Source: a virus. From it: 64,000 nucleotides of DNA. Both the position numbers and the translations under genes were made by a program. Within the stretch, counting starts at the first letter, position 1; each line of letters opens with the position of its first letter. Location of the stretch: positions 1 to 64,000 of the IMG/VR virus record IMGVR_UViG_3300035698_018653; one strand, written 5' to 3'. This document shows positions 9,003-18,467 of the stretch, piece by piece. The notes under the pieces are model-generated. The model saw only the letters and a program-made list of their open reading frames with translations. It had not been told where the DNA came from and searched no databases.

Positions 9003-9360
9003 TATATTAAAAATGTTTGGAAAGAAAGTTAAGCCTGCAATAGAAATTGTTAAAAATGAATTCCCCATTAAGGGTAAGTTTAAAATTCCAAAAAAGAAAA
9101 TAACTTTAGCGGCAAAGTCATCCGAAACTAGTGCGATTATTTGTCCTCATTGTAGTGGTAAGGTTTATATAAAAGAAAGATATTCAACAGTTGTTTGTCC
9201 TGGTTGTAAAAAGAGTATAACGAACGTAAAAGATTTAGTAAAGGAGGTGTATAGGTGTACCACGTTTGAGGTTGATCAGTGTTATGAGTCTAAAGATAAT
9301 ATTGTATTTATTCTTGTAAATGAATCTAAAGTTAAAGCTGTGAGTGCGATAGATGAATAA
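8995..9360 (+). CDS. Zinc-ribbon protein, 121 aa
   Basis: Carries CPHC and CPGC about 20 residues apart near residues 51-72, a four-Cys zinc ribbon. The rest is unrecognised. The neighbouring gene has a similar ribbon, so the two may be diverged duplicates. Possible roles are DNA binding or transcription control; nothing in the sequence decides. Confidence 0.7.
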   Translation: MVDILKMFGKKVKPAIEIVKNEFPIKGKFKIPKKKITLAAKSSETSAIICPHCSGKVYIKERYSTVVCPGCKKSITNVKDLVKEVYRCTTFEVDQCYESKDNIVFILVNESKVKAVSAIDE

Positions 9361-9700
9361 ACATGATAATATGTTTGGTGACCACAATCTTACCGAGTCT
9401 GGTAGATTTGATGGATGGAAAAGAGCACCTTTGGATATGGGTCTTGGTTCTAAAAAGATGATATTTTTTAGATGTCCAAAATGTGAAACGGTAAATAGGG
9501 TAAGTAAAAGTACTTTTTCTTTGGAGTGTAGAAATTGTCATAAATATATTCGTGTTTCTGATTGTAAAGAAGTTAAACATAATGAAGAAACTTATGAAGC
9601 AACTAAACACCAAGGAAAAATAGTTACCCCTGAGCATATGGAAATGAGAAGAACGATGGAAAATAAGGCAGAGGCATATAGAAATGGGAAAAGAAAGTGA
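9353..9700 (+). CDS. Zinc-ribbon protein, 115 aa
   Basis: Contains CPKC and CRNC about 20 residues apart (residues 41-64), a zinc ribbon like that of the preceding protein, with which it overlaps by 8 bases. The C-terminus is charged. Function unknown. It is the last gene before a short gene-free gap with promoter-like AT-rich DNA. Confidence 0.7.
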   Translation: MNKHDNMFGDHNLTESGRFDGWKRAPLDMGLGSKKMIFFRCPKCETVNRVSKSTFSLECRNCHKYIRVSDCKEVKHNEETYEATKHQGKIVTPEHMEMRRTMENKAEAYRNGKRK

Positions 9701-9721
9701 AAACTTTTCTAGTCTCTACTT

Positions 9722-9738
9722 ATAGTATTATATACTAT
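9722..9738. promoter_or_regulatory. Perfect 7-bp inverted repeat in AT-rich intergenic DNA
   Basis: ATAGTAT and ATACTAT separated by three bases lie in the 79-bp gap before the gene at 9780. The gap also holds a TAATAAATATAATATATATA tract and then AAGGAG. It may be an operator or part of a promoter. The motif is very AT-rich, so chance is a real alternative. Confidence 0.3.
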
Positions 9739-9779
9739 GTAATAAATATAATATATATATTAAGTAAGGAGAATAAAGA

Positions 9780-10013
9780 ATGGCTAATAAATTATGTGTT
9801 ATTGTAGGTCATCTTGTTGATGACAATTGTGGGTCTACCTGCAAGTTTGGATTTCAAAGAATATCAGATGAAGTTGCTGTGAAGCGTGCAGAGAAAGGAA
9901 AGGAAATTGTTACTCACGGATGCCTTTTTGTCGAGACTATGAAAGGTTTTTATAAAATTATCAAGAAATCAAAGAAAAAGAAAGAGAATGATATTTTTAT
10001 AAAAGAAGATTGA
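9780..10013 (+). CDS. Hypothetical protein, 77 aa
   Basis: Not recognised. It begins at ATG 7 bases after AAGGAG. The N-terminal 45 residues look compact (CVIVGHLVDDNCGSTC); the C-terminal 20 are Lys-rich. First gene of a new transcription unit after the AT-rich gap. Confidence 0.65.
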   Translation: MANKLCVIVGHLVDDNCGSTCKFGFQRISDEVAVKRAEKGKEIVTHGCLFVETMKGFYKIIKKSKKKKENDIFIKED

Positions 10014-10015
10014 TA

Positions 10016-10240
10016 ATGGGCATTATAATTCTTTCTCCTAAGTCCGGTAGAAAACTTACTGATGGGGAAGTAAAGAGTTTTACTTCAGCGATAAAAATGG
10101 CAGAGAAAGCGAAAGAAAAAAATATGCCGTTTACCATAATGATTGAGGATATGGATGTATTTTGCTCTCCCGGTAGTGTCAATAGGATAGAGCCTAATGA
10201 TTTTGGACAGATACAGATTAATCTCAATGAGGATTTTTAA
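10016..10240 (+). CDS. Hypothetical protein, 74 aa
   Basis: Not recognised. ATG at 10016 is chosen; an in-frame TTG six bases earlier overlaps the previous stop. A small alpha/beta-looking protein with an acidic C-terminus. The next gene starts one base after its stop. Confidence 0.6.
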   Translation: MGIIILSPKSGRKLTDGEVKSFTSAIKMAEKAKEKNMPFTIMIEDMDVFCSPGSVNRIEPNDFGQIQINLNEDF

Positions 10241-10897
10241 TTGAATAAGAATCCATTTGATCTACCCTCTATAAGATCAACCGGAACGTGTAATTCCCGA
10301 AGTAAGGGTGGTTACTGTAAGAATACCGCCGGACTTAGGACCAGCCACCCAGGGAAAGGAAGGTGCCATCTTCATGCTGGACCACTTTATACTTCCCCTT
10401 ATGGTTATGATAAAAAGAAAGTTGTTACTTCTATGACAAAGGATTTGGCCCCCACGCTTCAAGATCAGTTTTCCGAGATAGCGAATGACCCCCTTTCTAA
10501 AAGTCTTGGAAATGAGTTATTGCTTTTAAAAGTCTTACTTAAGAATGTTATTGGTGCCCTGGGGACTGATCCAGAAACTTGGTTAAGGGCGGGTAAGGCG
10601 GGATGGACTGATGCCGATGAGAAGCGCCTCAATCACACTATAAAGCTCTCTCAACAAATCAATATAACTTTCAAGAATATTTCAGAAGCCGAAGTGCGTG
10701 CAAAACAATTACTTGACGTAAAGCAAGTATCATATCTGGTCCAGCAAATAATTTCAATTCTTAATACCGTTTGTAAAGATTGCCCGAAGCGTCAAGAGTT
10801 TGCCAAGAAAATACAGAAGGTTCAAATAGTTCAGCAGAGAGAATATAGAGAGCCAAATGAGGATGAACTTTTAGAAGGTCCAGTAATGAACATATAG
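10241..10897 (+). CDS. Small-terminase-like zinc protein (tentative)
   Basis: A 218-residue protein starting at TTG. Its N-terminus has Cys17, Cys26, Cys42, His43 and His45 in a C...G.YC...G...CHLHAG layout. This resembles the RC...G..C....CR.HGG zinc-binding start seen in many phage small-terminase-like proteins. The remainder is helical. No large terminase is in the window, so packaging is only a suggestion. It ends with TAG, which is embedded in the ribosome site of the next gene. Confidence 0.4.
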   Translation: MNKNPFDLPSIRSTGTCNSRSKGGYCKNTAGLRTSHPGKGRCHLHAGPLYTSPYGYDKKKVVTSMTKDLAPTLQDQFSEIANDPLSKSLGNELLLLKVLLKNVIGALGTDPETWLRAGKAGWTDADEKRLNHTIKLSQQINITFKNISEAEVRAKQLLDVKQVSYLVQQIISILNTVCKDCPKRQEFAKKIQKVQIVQQREYREPNEDELLEGPVMNI

Positions 10898-10907
10898 GAG
10901 GGGGATT

Positions 10908-11393
10908 ATGACAACTGAAGTTGCTTATTATACGATTAGGATGGCTGCCTTTAGTTTTTCGGGATTAGGCGCACTGATTGCCGTTTTAGGTTTTGTTTTA
11001 AAAGTGAGAAAAAATGGTAATGGAGATGTAAAGAAAAATGGAAATGGAAACGGTACAAAGAGTATGGAAAATTTCCTCAAACAAGAACTGGGTTATCAAT
11101 CAGAGGGTGACGGTAAGGTAAGAAGAAATTTTTTAGATATATTTGAGAATAATAAAATAGTCAATAAAGAAATTAGTGGCATAAAGGTAAGCTGCGAAAA
11201 GCAAAAGGGTGATTTTGGAAAGGACTTAGGGATAGTAAAAACAAAAGTAGAATCAATGGAAATAAGTATAGAGAGAATAGAGAAGGGTCAGGGAGCAACT
11301 CAAAAAATGTTAACAAATCATAAAACAGAGATAAGTCAAGAAATAAGAAGTATTGTAAGCGAAGTAAAAAAGGAAATGAAAAATGGCAGATAA
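10908..11393 (+). CDS. Membrane-anchored coiled-coil protein, candidate holin/lysis accessory
   Basis: One hydrophobic segment at residues 12-31 is followed by a Gly-Asn-Lys linker and then by a helical, coiled-coil-like region to residue 161. It directly precedes the amidase and overlaps it by 11 bases. This position fits a holin or another protein needed for endolysin release. No family motif is visible. A strong GGAGGGGG site precedes the ATG. Confidence 0.5.
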   Translation: MTTEVAYYTIRMAAFSFSGLGALIAVLGFVLKVRKNGNGDVKKNGNGNGTKSMENFLKQELGYQSEGDGKVRRNFLDIFENNKIVNKEISGIKVSCEKQKGDFGKDLGIVKTKVESMEISIERIEKGQGATQKMLTNHKTEISQEIRSIVSEVKKEMKNGR

Positions 11394-12009
11394 ATTAAAA
11401 GTTGCTTTATCTGTAGGTCATTATAAAGAAAAGCCGGGAGCAGAGAACAATAGCTTTTATTATCCGCTGCACGAATATTATCAATGTTATAAAATAACTA
11501 TGCATTGTGCTTCGAGACTTCAGGATTATGATTATATAGATGTAATTATTTTAGAAGATAAAAACCTTTACGAAAAGAAAAAAATAGTTGATAAAGAAAA
11601 ACCGGATATTATAATAGAGAATCACATGAATTGGAGTAAGATAAAATCTTATTCTGGTATAATGACTATTTATGAAACAAATAATAGTGAAAGTTATTTG
11701 TTATCGAAAATAGTACAAGATAATTTAGTAAAAAAGCTTTTAAGAAAAGACCTGGGAATATTTTCAGATAATGAAGTTCAGAGTTGGAGAAATTGGAGAC
11801 AGTTTTTTATCTTTGATAAGATAGAATATTTTGGAGAAACGATACTTGGAAATACAGTACCAACTATTTTAACAGAAATAGATTTTATAAGCAATAAAGA
11901 TGTAGCAAAAATGCTAGTAAAGGATAATGATTTTATCTCTAAGGCCGGAGAGGGGTTAGCGAATGGGATAAGTGAATATGTAGATGGAATTTTGAACTGT
12001 GGAGTATAA
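11383..12009 (+). CDS. N-acetylmuramoyl-L-alanine amidase (Amidase_3), endolysin
   Basis: Zinc amidase that cuts the bond between MurNAc and the peptide stem. Zinc ligands are His13 (SVGH), Glu31 (PLHEY) and His81 (ENHMN). The catalytic Glu166 lies in LTEIDFISN, matching LxExGFxSN of the family. It has no signal peptide and no separate cell-wall-binding domain (208 residues), so release depends on a holin. It is flanked on both sides by single-span membrane proteins. Confidence 0.87.
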   Translation: MADKLKVALSVGHYKEKPGAENNSFYYPLHEYYQCYKITMHCASRLQDYDYIDVIILEDKNLYEKKKIVDKEKPDIIIENHMNWSKIKSYSGIMTIYETNNSESYLLSKIVQDNLVKKLLRKDLGIFSDNEVQSWRNWRQFFIFDKIEYFGETILGNTVPTILTEIDFISNKDVAKMLVKDNDFISKAGEGLANGISEYVDGILNCGV

Positions 12010-12011
12010 GA

Positions 12012-12317
12012 ATGATAAAAAGATTTTTAAAGAAATATTTTGGCATAAGAGATGTAGTTTATATTATTCTCTTAATAGTAATGTCAATGGTTCTTTTGGT
12101 TTTTTATCTTGTAGTAGGACATAAAACAGAAACTATATCCAAGTTAGAATATAAGATAGAATTAAGGGATGAGATATTAAAAATGAATACCTTAAAGGAA
12201 GTTTTAAATAGCAGTTTAAATAAAGAGTATATGGAAATAGCAAATCATAATTTAGAGATGTTAATATTAAGCAGTAAGGGTAATAAAAATAAGAGAATGG
12301 GAGTTGGCGGAAAATAA
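12012..12317 (+). CDS. Single-span membrane protein, lysis cassette
   Basis: A 101-residue protein with a basic N-terminus, one hydrophobic segment at about residues 15-37 and a helical tail. This is the arrangement of an inner-membrane spanin or a holin. It starts 3 bases after the amidase stop. Its 3' end overlaps the start of the next gene, so its partner role is inferred only from position. Confidence 0.5.
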   Translation: MIKRFLKKYFGIRDVVYIILLIVMSMVLLVFYLVVGHKTETISKLEYKIELRDEILKMNTLKEVLNSSLNKEYMEIANHNLEMLILSSKGNKNKRMGVGGK

Positions 12318-13092
12318 TTTGAAATTAGTCTTCGGACTACAGGTGTTTGAGGAGGTTGATTTTATAGCCTCAGTACTTTTTAATATATATCCCTTTGCTC
12401 ATAAGATCGTGGTCTGTGAGGGCGCATGGAGGGCAAATAAGCAGTTTTTAAAGTATAGTACATCTAAAGATGGTACAATCCCTATTATAAAGAATTTTCC
12501 AGACCCTGACAAGAAAATAGATTTTTTTCATTATTCGGGTTCGTGTCAGACAGATCAAAGACAAGCCTGTTTTAATAGGGCGAAGAAATATTTTGATGAA
12601 AATTCCTGGTATGCACTTTGGGACGGTGATGAATTCGTTGAAAAAAAGAAATTAAAAAGACTTATTGAATTGTTACCTAGACTAAAGAAAGATTGTTATA
12701 ATTTTCCTTGGAGATTATACTGGAATGATTTTTATCATTATGAAAACGGAAAATCTCCCGAAAGATTATACAGGGTAAAAGATGGAATGTATGCTCACGG
12801 AACTTGCGGCATGAAATATAAAAATGGAAGTAAGTTCCAGGCCACTCTTTCAGATCTTCTTCTCTTATATCATCCCAGTTACTGTAGGGACTTAAAAAGA
12901 CACGCAAATAAAATAGAAATGAGAACGATGGATAATAGCAGGAAGTTCCCACACTACATACGAAAGGACAGGGTGTTCCGTGGAAATCAGGCAAGAGAAA
13001 AATGGGTAAAGAGTTTAAATATAGGGACCAAGAAAGAGTTACCGAAAGAGATGAGACAACATCATTTTTCTATTCGACGTTGGGGTTTATAA
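12304..13092 (+). CDS. Glycosyltransferase, GT-A type (family 2-like)
   Basis: Residues 6-40 read as the nucleotide-binding start of a GT-A fold. LWDGDEF (DGDE at 107-110) is the metal-binding acidic motif. The start is uncertain: TTG at 12304 overlaps the previous gene, and another TTG is at 12319. First gene of the long glycan cluster. Donor and acceptor are unknown. Confidence 0.6.
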   Translation: MAENNLKLVFGLQVFEEVDFIASVLFNIYPFAHKIVVCEGAWRANKQFLKYSTSKDGTIPIIKNFPDPDKKIDFFHYSGSCQTDQRQACFNRAKKYFDENSWYALWDGDEFVEKKKLKRLIELLPRLKKDCYNFPWRLYWNDFYHYENGKSPERLYRVKDGMYAHGTCGMKYKNGSKFQATLSDLLLLYHPSYCRDLKRHANKIEMRTMDNSRKFPHYIRKDRVFRGNQAREKWVKSLNIGTKKELPKEMRQHHFSIRRWGL

Positions 13093-13096
13093 AATT

Positions 13097-14044
13097 ATGA
13101 AAGTTAAATTATCTTTTAATAAAATTTATAATCTTTATATTAACGAAAAGAAATCATTACGCTATATAGCTAAAAAGTTCAATACTTATCATCGGTTAAT
13201 TAGTTATTTGTTAAGAAAAAATAACGTTAAGGTAAGAAAAAATGGCACTATTACAAGAAAATTAGAATCACACTATAATAAAATTTATGATCTTTATGTC
13301 AATAAGAAAAAAACATGTAAATATATTGGTAATATATTTTGTACCGACGGCAGTATGATAAGGTGTTTATTGAGAAAAAATGATGTTAAAATGAGAGGCA
13401 AGATTAATGTTAATTTTAATAAAGTTTATGATTTATATGTAAATAAAAAGATATTAATAACTTATATTGCTAATAAGCTTAATGTTTCATTCGGGACAAT
13501 AAGAAAAGTATTAATAGAAAACAATATAGAGATAAGGGATGAAAAAATAAAATTACCATATAATAGGGTTTATAATTTGTATATAAATAAAAATAGAACT
13601 TTAAAATACATAGGGAAAAAATTTAATGTTTCTTGCGATACAATTGGAAGGTTTTTAAAAAAACACAATATACCCATAAGACAATCCCGTGAATATAATT
13701 TGGGGAAAAATCATCATAGCTGGAATGGTGGATCTTCTAAATTTCCTTATCCATTTAATTTCAACGAAGATCTAAAAGAGAGTATTAGAGATAGAGATGG
13801 AAGATTATGTCAAATGTGTGGTAAAACAGAGAGGCAAAATTTAAAAGAAAGTGGTCAAAGACTGTGTGTTCATCACATAGATTATAATAAAGAAAATATA
13901 TTTGTTGAAAATCTTATTGCTCTTTGTAGGTATTGTCATTTAAAGACAAATCAAAAAACCAATAGAGAGGTTTGGACTAAATTTTTTAAACCGATAATGT
14001 TTGAAAAATATCCCTTTAAAAAAGTAAAAGTTTTAATAATGTAG
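13097..14044 (+). CDS. HNH homing endonuclease with four tandem HTH-like repeats
   Basis: Residues 6-195 consist of four copies of a unit of about 46-48 residues (FNKIYNLYINEKK...YIAKKFN...LLRKNNVKVR), each likely a helix-turn-helix. A linker with SWNGGSSKFPYPF follows. The HNH domain contains CQMC, VHHIDYNKEN and CRYCH, i.e. two zinc CxxC pairs around the catalytic His-His. It is free-standing between glycosyltransferase genes, as homing endonucleases often are. It ends with TAG. Its nuclease module is shared with the gene at 27176. Confidence 0.88.
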   Translation: MKVKLSFNKIYNLYINEKKSLRYIAKKFNTYHRLISYLLRKNNVKVRKNGTITRKLESHYNKIYDLYVNKKKTCKYIGNIFCTDGSMIRCLLRKNDVKMRGKINVNFNKVYDLYVNKKILITYIANKLNVSFGTIRKVLIENNIEIRDEKIKLPYNRVYNLYINKNRTLKYIGKKFNVSCDTIGRFLKKHNIPIRQSREYNLGKNHHSWNGGSSKFPYPFNFNEDLKESIRDRDGRLCQMCGKTERQNLKESGQRLCVHHIDYNKENIFVENLIALCRYCHLKTNQKTNREVWTKFFKPIMFEKYPFKKVKVLIM

Positions 14045-14052
14045 GGGAAATT

Positions 14053-14946
14053 ATGAAAAAGAAAATACTTTGCTTGTTTGATATCCCTAATTGGGCATTC
14101 CATCGAATTTGTAGATATATAAAAAAATATAGTAAATTCGATATTGATATATGCAGAATGAGTAAAGTAAAGGTAAAGAAAGATATTTATTCTTATGACC
14201 TTATATTTTCCCTTTTGGATTTTCGTCCGCAGCAACATATTGATTTTGAGTTTCCCTTAGGTAAACTTTTGATTGCGATTCGAAGTGATGTATTTGTAAA
14301 ACAAAAAGATTTCTACAATAATAAAAAGGCAGTAGATAATCTTTGTCTTGGTTATATATGTTCAAATCAACATTTATATAATAAGTTTAAAGAAAAAGGA
14401 CATAAAGCCTGGATGGTTGAGGGTGGTGTAGACCATAGATTATTTTGCCCAAATAAGCGCGATCAATTACATTACCCTATTCGTATTGGCTGGGCAGGTT
14501 CTTCTAAACATTTTACACAATGGCGTGGATTTGATATTATACAAGAAGCTTGTAAGCGTGGTGGTTTTATATGGAATCCAGCATTCAGGGAGCAGCGTTT
14601 CAGGCCCGAAAAAGAAATGGTTAAGTACTACCAAGACGAAATAGATGTATACGTGGACCTTGATACTCGTGGGGGGCGTCAAAATGGACTTTTAGAAGCC
14701 GCTAGTTGTGGAAAATTTGTTATAGCCATTAAAGGTGATTATGGAATAAATAACAAGCTAATAAGACATAGAGAAAACGGATTGTTAATTAATAGAAGTA
14801 TAAGGGGCGTTTTGAAAGGTATAAAAGAAATAGTAAAATGTCCTGAATATAAGAAAGAGGCAAGAAAGGAAGTTTTAAAAGAGTGGACGTGGGAAAAACA
14901 TGTAGAAGCTTTTGATAAAGTCTTCGAGGAGGTATTGAATAAATGA
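14053..14946 (+). CDS. Glycosyltransferase, GT-B (family 4-like)
   Basis: The C-terminal half has the GT-B nucleotide-sugar domain: IRIGWAGSSKHFTQWRG starts the second Rossmann domain. YVDLDTRGGRQNGLLEAASCG is the donor-binding E-x7-E-like region near residue 215. It overlaps the next glycosyltransferase by ATGA. Sugar and acceptor are unknown. Confidence 0.75.
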   Translation: MKKKILCLFDIPNWAFHRICRYIKKYSKFDIDICRMSKVKVKKDIYSYDLIFSLLDFRPQQHIDFEFPLGKLLIAIRSDVFVKQKDFYNNKKAVDNLCLGYICSNQHLYNKFKEKGHKAWMVEGGVDHRLFCPNKRDQLHYPIRIGWAGSSKHFTQWRGFDIIQEACKRGGFIWNPAFREQRFRPEKEMVKYYQDEIDVYVDLDTRGGRQNGLLEAASCGKFVIAIKGDYGINNKLIRHRENGLLINRSIRGVLKGIKEIVKCPEYKKEARKEVLKEWTWEKHVEAFDKVFEEVLNK

Positions 14947-15902
14947 TTAATATACTTTATCTCTGTCCAAAACAAATCGAACAACACAAAATGTCAAGGG
15001 TGCGATTTCACGGAATAGATTTTATTGCAAAGCACAAAGAGGTAATTTTACAAAGTTTATATCCAGATAAAGACATAAATGTTTTAGGTATGGTAATTTA
15101 TTCGAGCTTTAAACCAGATTTAATAGTTGCTTATAAACTTCACGAAATGAATAACTATAAAGAACTTGTAAAATACTGTAATAAAAATAATACACCTATT
15201 TGCCTTAGATATAATGAACAATATGATCGAAAGAAAACTACTCAGCAGATAAATGATAGCGGAGCAAGTATTGTTATTTCTCATCATGAAAACGATTATA
15301 AATGGTTTAATAAAAACTATAAAGATAAAAAAGTAAAATTTTATAATATTCCCCACGGAGCCAACGAAAATATTTTTCATGATTATGGTAGCACTCGCAA
15401 GACCGACGTGTTACTTGTGGGGCGTGCGACACCTAAGCACTACCCGCTGCGGGTGCGTCAAAAAGAATGGATAAGGAAATTAAGTAGGATGGGGTATAGC
15501 GCTAAAATACATCAGCACCCAGGGTATAATATTAGAAATGTAAATAAGGATGATATATTAAGAGAGTATGCAAAAGAAATTAATAGCTCAAAAATAGTTT
15601 TATCTTGTTCGAGTAGGTATTTTTACCTGCTTGGTAAGTATTCCGAAACGATGCTATGCAATTCATTATTATGTGCTGATAAACCAGATGATAATAATAT
15701 TCCAGACATTGAAAATAAAATGATGATTATAAATCCAAAAGAAGATGACGCTAAAATTATTTATAAAATATCAGCAATGTTAGGACAAAGAAAAGAGAGA
15801 AAAAGATTAACTGGAAATGGCAGAAAGTTTGCAGAAAAGAATCTCACTATGACTTGCTATGCAAATAAATTTATAAATGCTTTTAAAGACTTTAAAAAAT
15901 GA
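14943..15902 (+). CDS. CgeB-like glycosyltransferase
   Basis: A 319-residue GT-B-like protein. An N-terminal domain ends at IPHGANENIF, a hinge signature of CgeB/GT4 enzymes. It is followed by KTDVLLVGRATPKHYPLR and, near residue 245, LGKYSETMLCNSLL at the donor site. It overlaps both neighbours by 4 bases, so it is made together with the FkbM-type methyltransferase that follows. Confidence 0.7.
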   Translation: MINILYLCPKQIEQHKMSRVRFHGIDFIAKHKEVILQSLYPDKDINVLGMVIYSSFKPDLIVAYKLHEMNNYKELVKYCNKNNTPICLRYNEQYDRKKTTQQINDSGASIVISHHENDYKWFNKNYKDKKVKFYNIPHGANENIFHDYGSTRKTDVLLVGRATPKHYPLRVRQKEWIRKLSRMGYSAKIHQHPGYNIRNVNKDDILREYAKEINSSKIVLSCSSRYFYLLGKYSETMLCNSLLCADKPDDNNIPDIENKMMIINPKEDDAKIIYKISAMLGQRKERKRLTGNGRKFAEKNLTMTCYANKFINAFKDFKK

Positions 15903-16549
15903 GAGTCAACTTTTTCGATTTGGGAATGTATAATGGTGTAGTAACAAACATGTTTATAAATAATTTCGAAAGAATAGGGCTTGACTATAGGGTGTATGGA
16001 TTTGAACCATTAACTAAGCACTATAATCATTTAAATAGAATATTTAAGGATAACGAAAAAGTTTTTATAAGAAATAGAGCTATATCAAATATAAATTCAA
16101 AAAAAAGACTTTTTTATTGTAAGAATGAGCTTGGATATTCATTGTTTAATGATCATGAAAGTGTAAATTCAGGTTATGAGATGGTAAAAACAATAAAGTT
16201 TAGCGATTGGTTTAAGAAAAAATTTAAATATAAAAGGCATACAAACGATTACTTAATTATAAAAGCGGATATAGAGGGCGCAGAATATTATTTATTTGAT
16301 GACCTAATGAATAATAATCTAATGAAGTATTTTGATATATTTATTGGCGACGGATATATGGATATAAAGAAAGTCAAAAGATTTAAGTCAAAAGCCAAAT
16401 CATATATCGAAAATATAAAGAATCATATAAATGAGGTGGGTGCGGTTTATTATAGAGTTAATAGTAGAATGAATAAGAATATGATAAAGGTAAGAAGAAG
16501 ATTGAGAGCGTATAAAAACATAATACAAATTAGTAAGGAAAACAAATGA
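15899..16549 (+). CDS. FkbM-type SAM methyltransferase (copy 1)
   Basis: Residues 6-40 carry FFDLGMYNGVVTNMF and GFEP, the SAM-binding start of FkbM enzymes. KADIEGAEYYLF (Asp124, Glu126, Glu129) is the conserved acidic signature. The probable role is O-methylation of a sugar. A second copy is at 18460. The C-terminal 40 residues (NKNMIKVRRRLR) also match that copy. Confidence 0.78.
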   Translation: MRVNFFDLGMYNGVVTNMFINNFERIGLDYRVYGFEPLTKHYNHLNRIFKDNEKVFIRNRAISNINSKKRLFYCKNELGYSLFNDHESVNSGYEMVKTIKFSDWFKKKFKYKRHTNDYLIIKADIEGAEYYLFDDLMNNNLMKYFDIFIGDGYMDIKKVKRFKSKAKSYIENIKNHINEVGAVYYRVNSRMNKNMIKVRRRLRAYKNIIQISKENK

Positions 16550-17487
16550 AATGTCTTGCGTATTTATCCGGTGATCAGAACTTCGCCTCTTCCAGGATTA
16601 GGTTTTATAGAACACTGAAGTATCTGGAAAAGAAAGAAATATATTTTGATATATATCAAGGAACTGTAAAGCAGAAGATAAATGCTTTTTCTAGTTGGAT
16701 AAAGTTTTATGATTGCCTGTATGTTCAGAAACGTTGTGATGGAAAAGTAATTGCTTTATGTAAGCAGTTTATCGAAAGAAAGAAGCCGGTAATTTATGAT
16801 GTTGATGTTGCTATTGCAGATATGACTCCCCATCAAGAATGGGTTCTTAAATACTGCTCTGCAGTAATAGTAAATACCAATACCTGTTGTGAGATAGTAA
16901 GGAAAAAGAATAAAAGAGTTTATGTTATTCAAGACGCTATTGATTATGCAGATAAAAAGAAAAGAGTAAAGATAAAAGAAAATATTGATACTGTAGGCAC
17001 GTTTTTTGGAAGTAATATAAATTATGTAAATTGGACGAAGCAGTATATGAACAAGTTGCACTCTATTAATAAAGTATATATAACCGGAAAGAAAGGTGCA
17101 GGGATTAATGGAAATTTTGTAAGGTGGAGTTTACAATCGTTTTCTAATGAGCTTAGAAAATTTGATATCTGTATCCTTATTCATCCAGAGAGCGAGTACG
17201 GGAACCTGAAGAGCACTAACCGCTTGACTACTGCGATGGCATTCGGAATTCCATGCCTTGTGAGCAATACAAGTTCTTATGTTAAAATAATAGAAGATGT
17301 AGGATATAAAAAGCAATTAGTTGTTAATTCTCCAGATGAAATACAAATGAAGTTTAATTTGTTAAAGTTTAATTTTAAGTTAAGGGAAGAAATATCAAAG
17401 AAGTTTTTTGATTATGCTTGGAAATATTTTGCTCCCGAAAAGATAGCAGATGATGTTGCTAATGTTTTTAAAGGGGTGGTAAAGTGA
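16546..17487 (+). CDS. Glycosyltransferase, GT-B (family 4-like)
   Basis: The N-terminus YLSGDQNFASSRIRFYR is typical of GT4-like proteins of this type. The C-terminal domain has FGIPCLVSNTSSYVKIIED, the donor-binding region, preceded by ILIHPESEYGNLKSTNR. It overlaps the FkbM gene by ATGA and the next glycosyltransferase by GTGA. Confidence 0.7.
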   Translation: MKCLAYLSGDQNFASSRIRFYRTLKYLEKKEIYFDIYQGTVKQKINAFSSWIKFYDCLYVQKRCDGKVIALCKQFIERKKPVIYDVDVAIADMTPHQEWVLKYCSAVIVNTNTCCEIVRKKNKRVYVIQDAIDYADKKKRVKIKENIDTVGTFFGSNINYVNWTKQYMNKLHSINKVYITGKKGAGINGNFVRWSLQSFSNELRKFDICILIHPESEYGNLKSTNRLTTAMAFGIPCLVSNTSSYVKIIEDVGYKKQLVVNSPDEIQMKFNLLKFNFKLREEISKKFFDYAWKYFAPEKIADDVANVFKGVVK

Positions 17488-18467
17488 TAGTAATTAGTAT
17501 AAATAAACAACCCACTGCTGTAAATAGAGCTTATGGTGGCATGGGCCATTTTTTAAATTCTTTGGTTAGATTTATAAATGAAAAAAACAAGAAAAATTTA
17601 ATTCCAAAATATAAAATTATTCACGAGCTTAAAAAAGAAACAGATGTAATTATTTTCATGTCTAACAGAAAATATAAAACAACTTTCTGGATTGACGATG
17701 TTAAAAATCATTTAAGAAAATACGGAAAGAAAAGAATTATACATAGAGTTAATGATTGCGATAAACCAAGAGATTCAGATGAGATGGATAAAGCTGTTTT
17801 AAGAATATCAAATTTTAATCCTTATCATATATTTGTAAGTAATTGGGTGAAAGAATATTATGAAAATAAAGGATTGAAAATAAGAGATCATTCTGTAATA
17901 GAAAATTATCCAAATGTAAGATATTTTAATTTAAAATATGTAAAGCATAGGTTTGATGAACCTTTAAAAATTATTACCCATCATTATTCGAAGAACTATC
18001 AGAAGGGGCATAAGACTTATGAGATGCTTGATAGTTATTTATTAAAGAATAAGGATTTGGGAAGTTTTACGTATATGGGTAATAGACCAAAAAACCGCCT
18101 AGAGTACACCTGTAAGCTCGTTAGAGCGGTCCAATATAGGCATATCGCGAAGCACTTAAAGAAAAATAATGTCTATGTATCGGGTGCTAGATACGAGTCA
18201 GGCCCAAATCATATAACGGAAGCTATTTTTTGCGGATTGATTCCGGTAGTATCTGTTGAGGGTGGTGCTTGTGTTGAATACGTAAAAGATTTTGGAGTTG
18301 TATATAAAAACTTTTCCGAACTAATTAGTGGGTTGGAGGCGTTAAGGCACGACAATAAATTCTTTAATGAAAAAAAGAATAAGGTTGCAAATTATATTAC
18401 AGATAAATCACACAAGCTAATGTGTAAGAAATATTTTGATATAATTATGGGAGAAAATAATGCCTAA
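17484..18467 (+). CDS. Glycosyltransferase, GT-B (family 4-like)
   Basis: Starts at GTG inside the preceding stop. PNHITEAIFCGLIPVVSVEG near residue 240 is the GT4 donor-site helix (E-x7-E-like). ITHHYSKNYQKGHKTYE begins the second domain. It ends inside the start of FkbM copy 2. The pair thus repeats the glycosyltransferase/FkbM order of the preceding genes. Confidence 0.72.
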   Translation: MIVISINKQPTAVNRAYGGMGHFLNSLVRFINEKNKKNLIPKYKIIHELKKETDVIIFMSNRKYKTTFWIDDVKNHLRKYGKKRIIHRVNDCDKPRDSDEMDKAVLRISNFNPYHIFVSNWVKEYYENKGLKIRDHSVIENYPNVRYFNLKYVKHRFDEPLKIITHHYSKNYQKGHKTYEMLDSYLLKNKDLGSFTYMGNRPKNRLEYTCKLVRAVQYRHIAKHLKKNNVYVSGARYESGPNHITEAIFCGLIPVVSVEGGACVEYVKDFGVVYKNFSELISGLEALRHDNKFFNEKKNKVANYITDKSHKLMCKKYFDIIMGENNA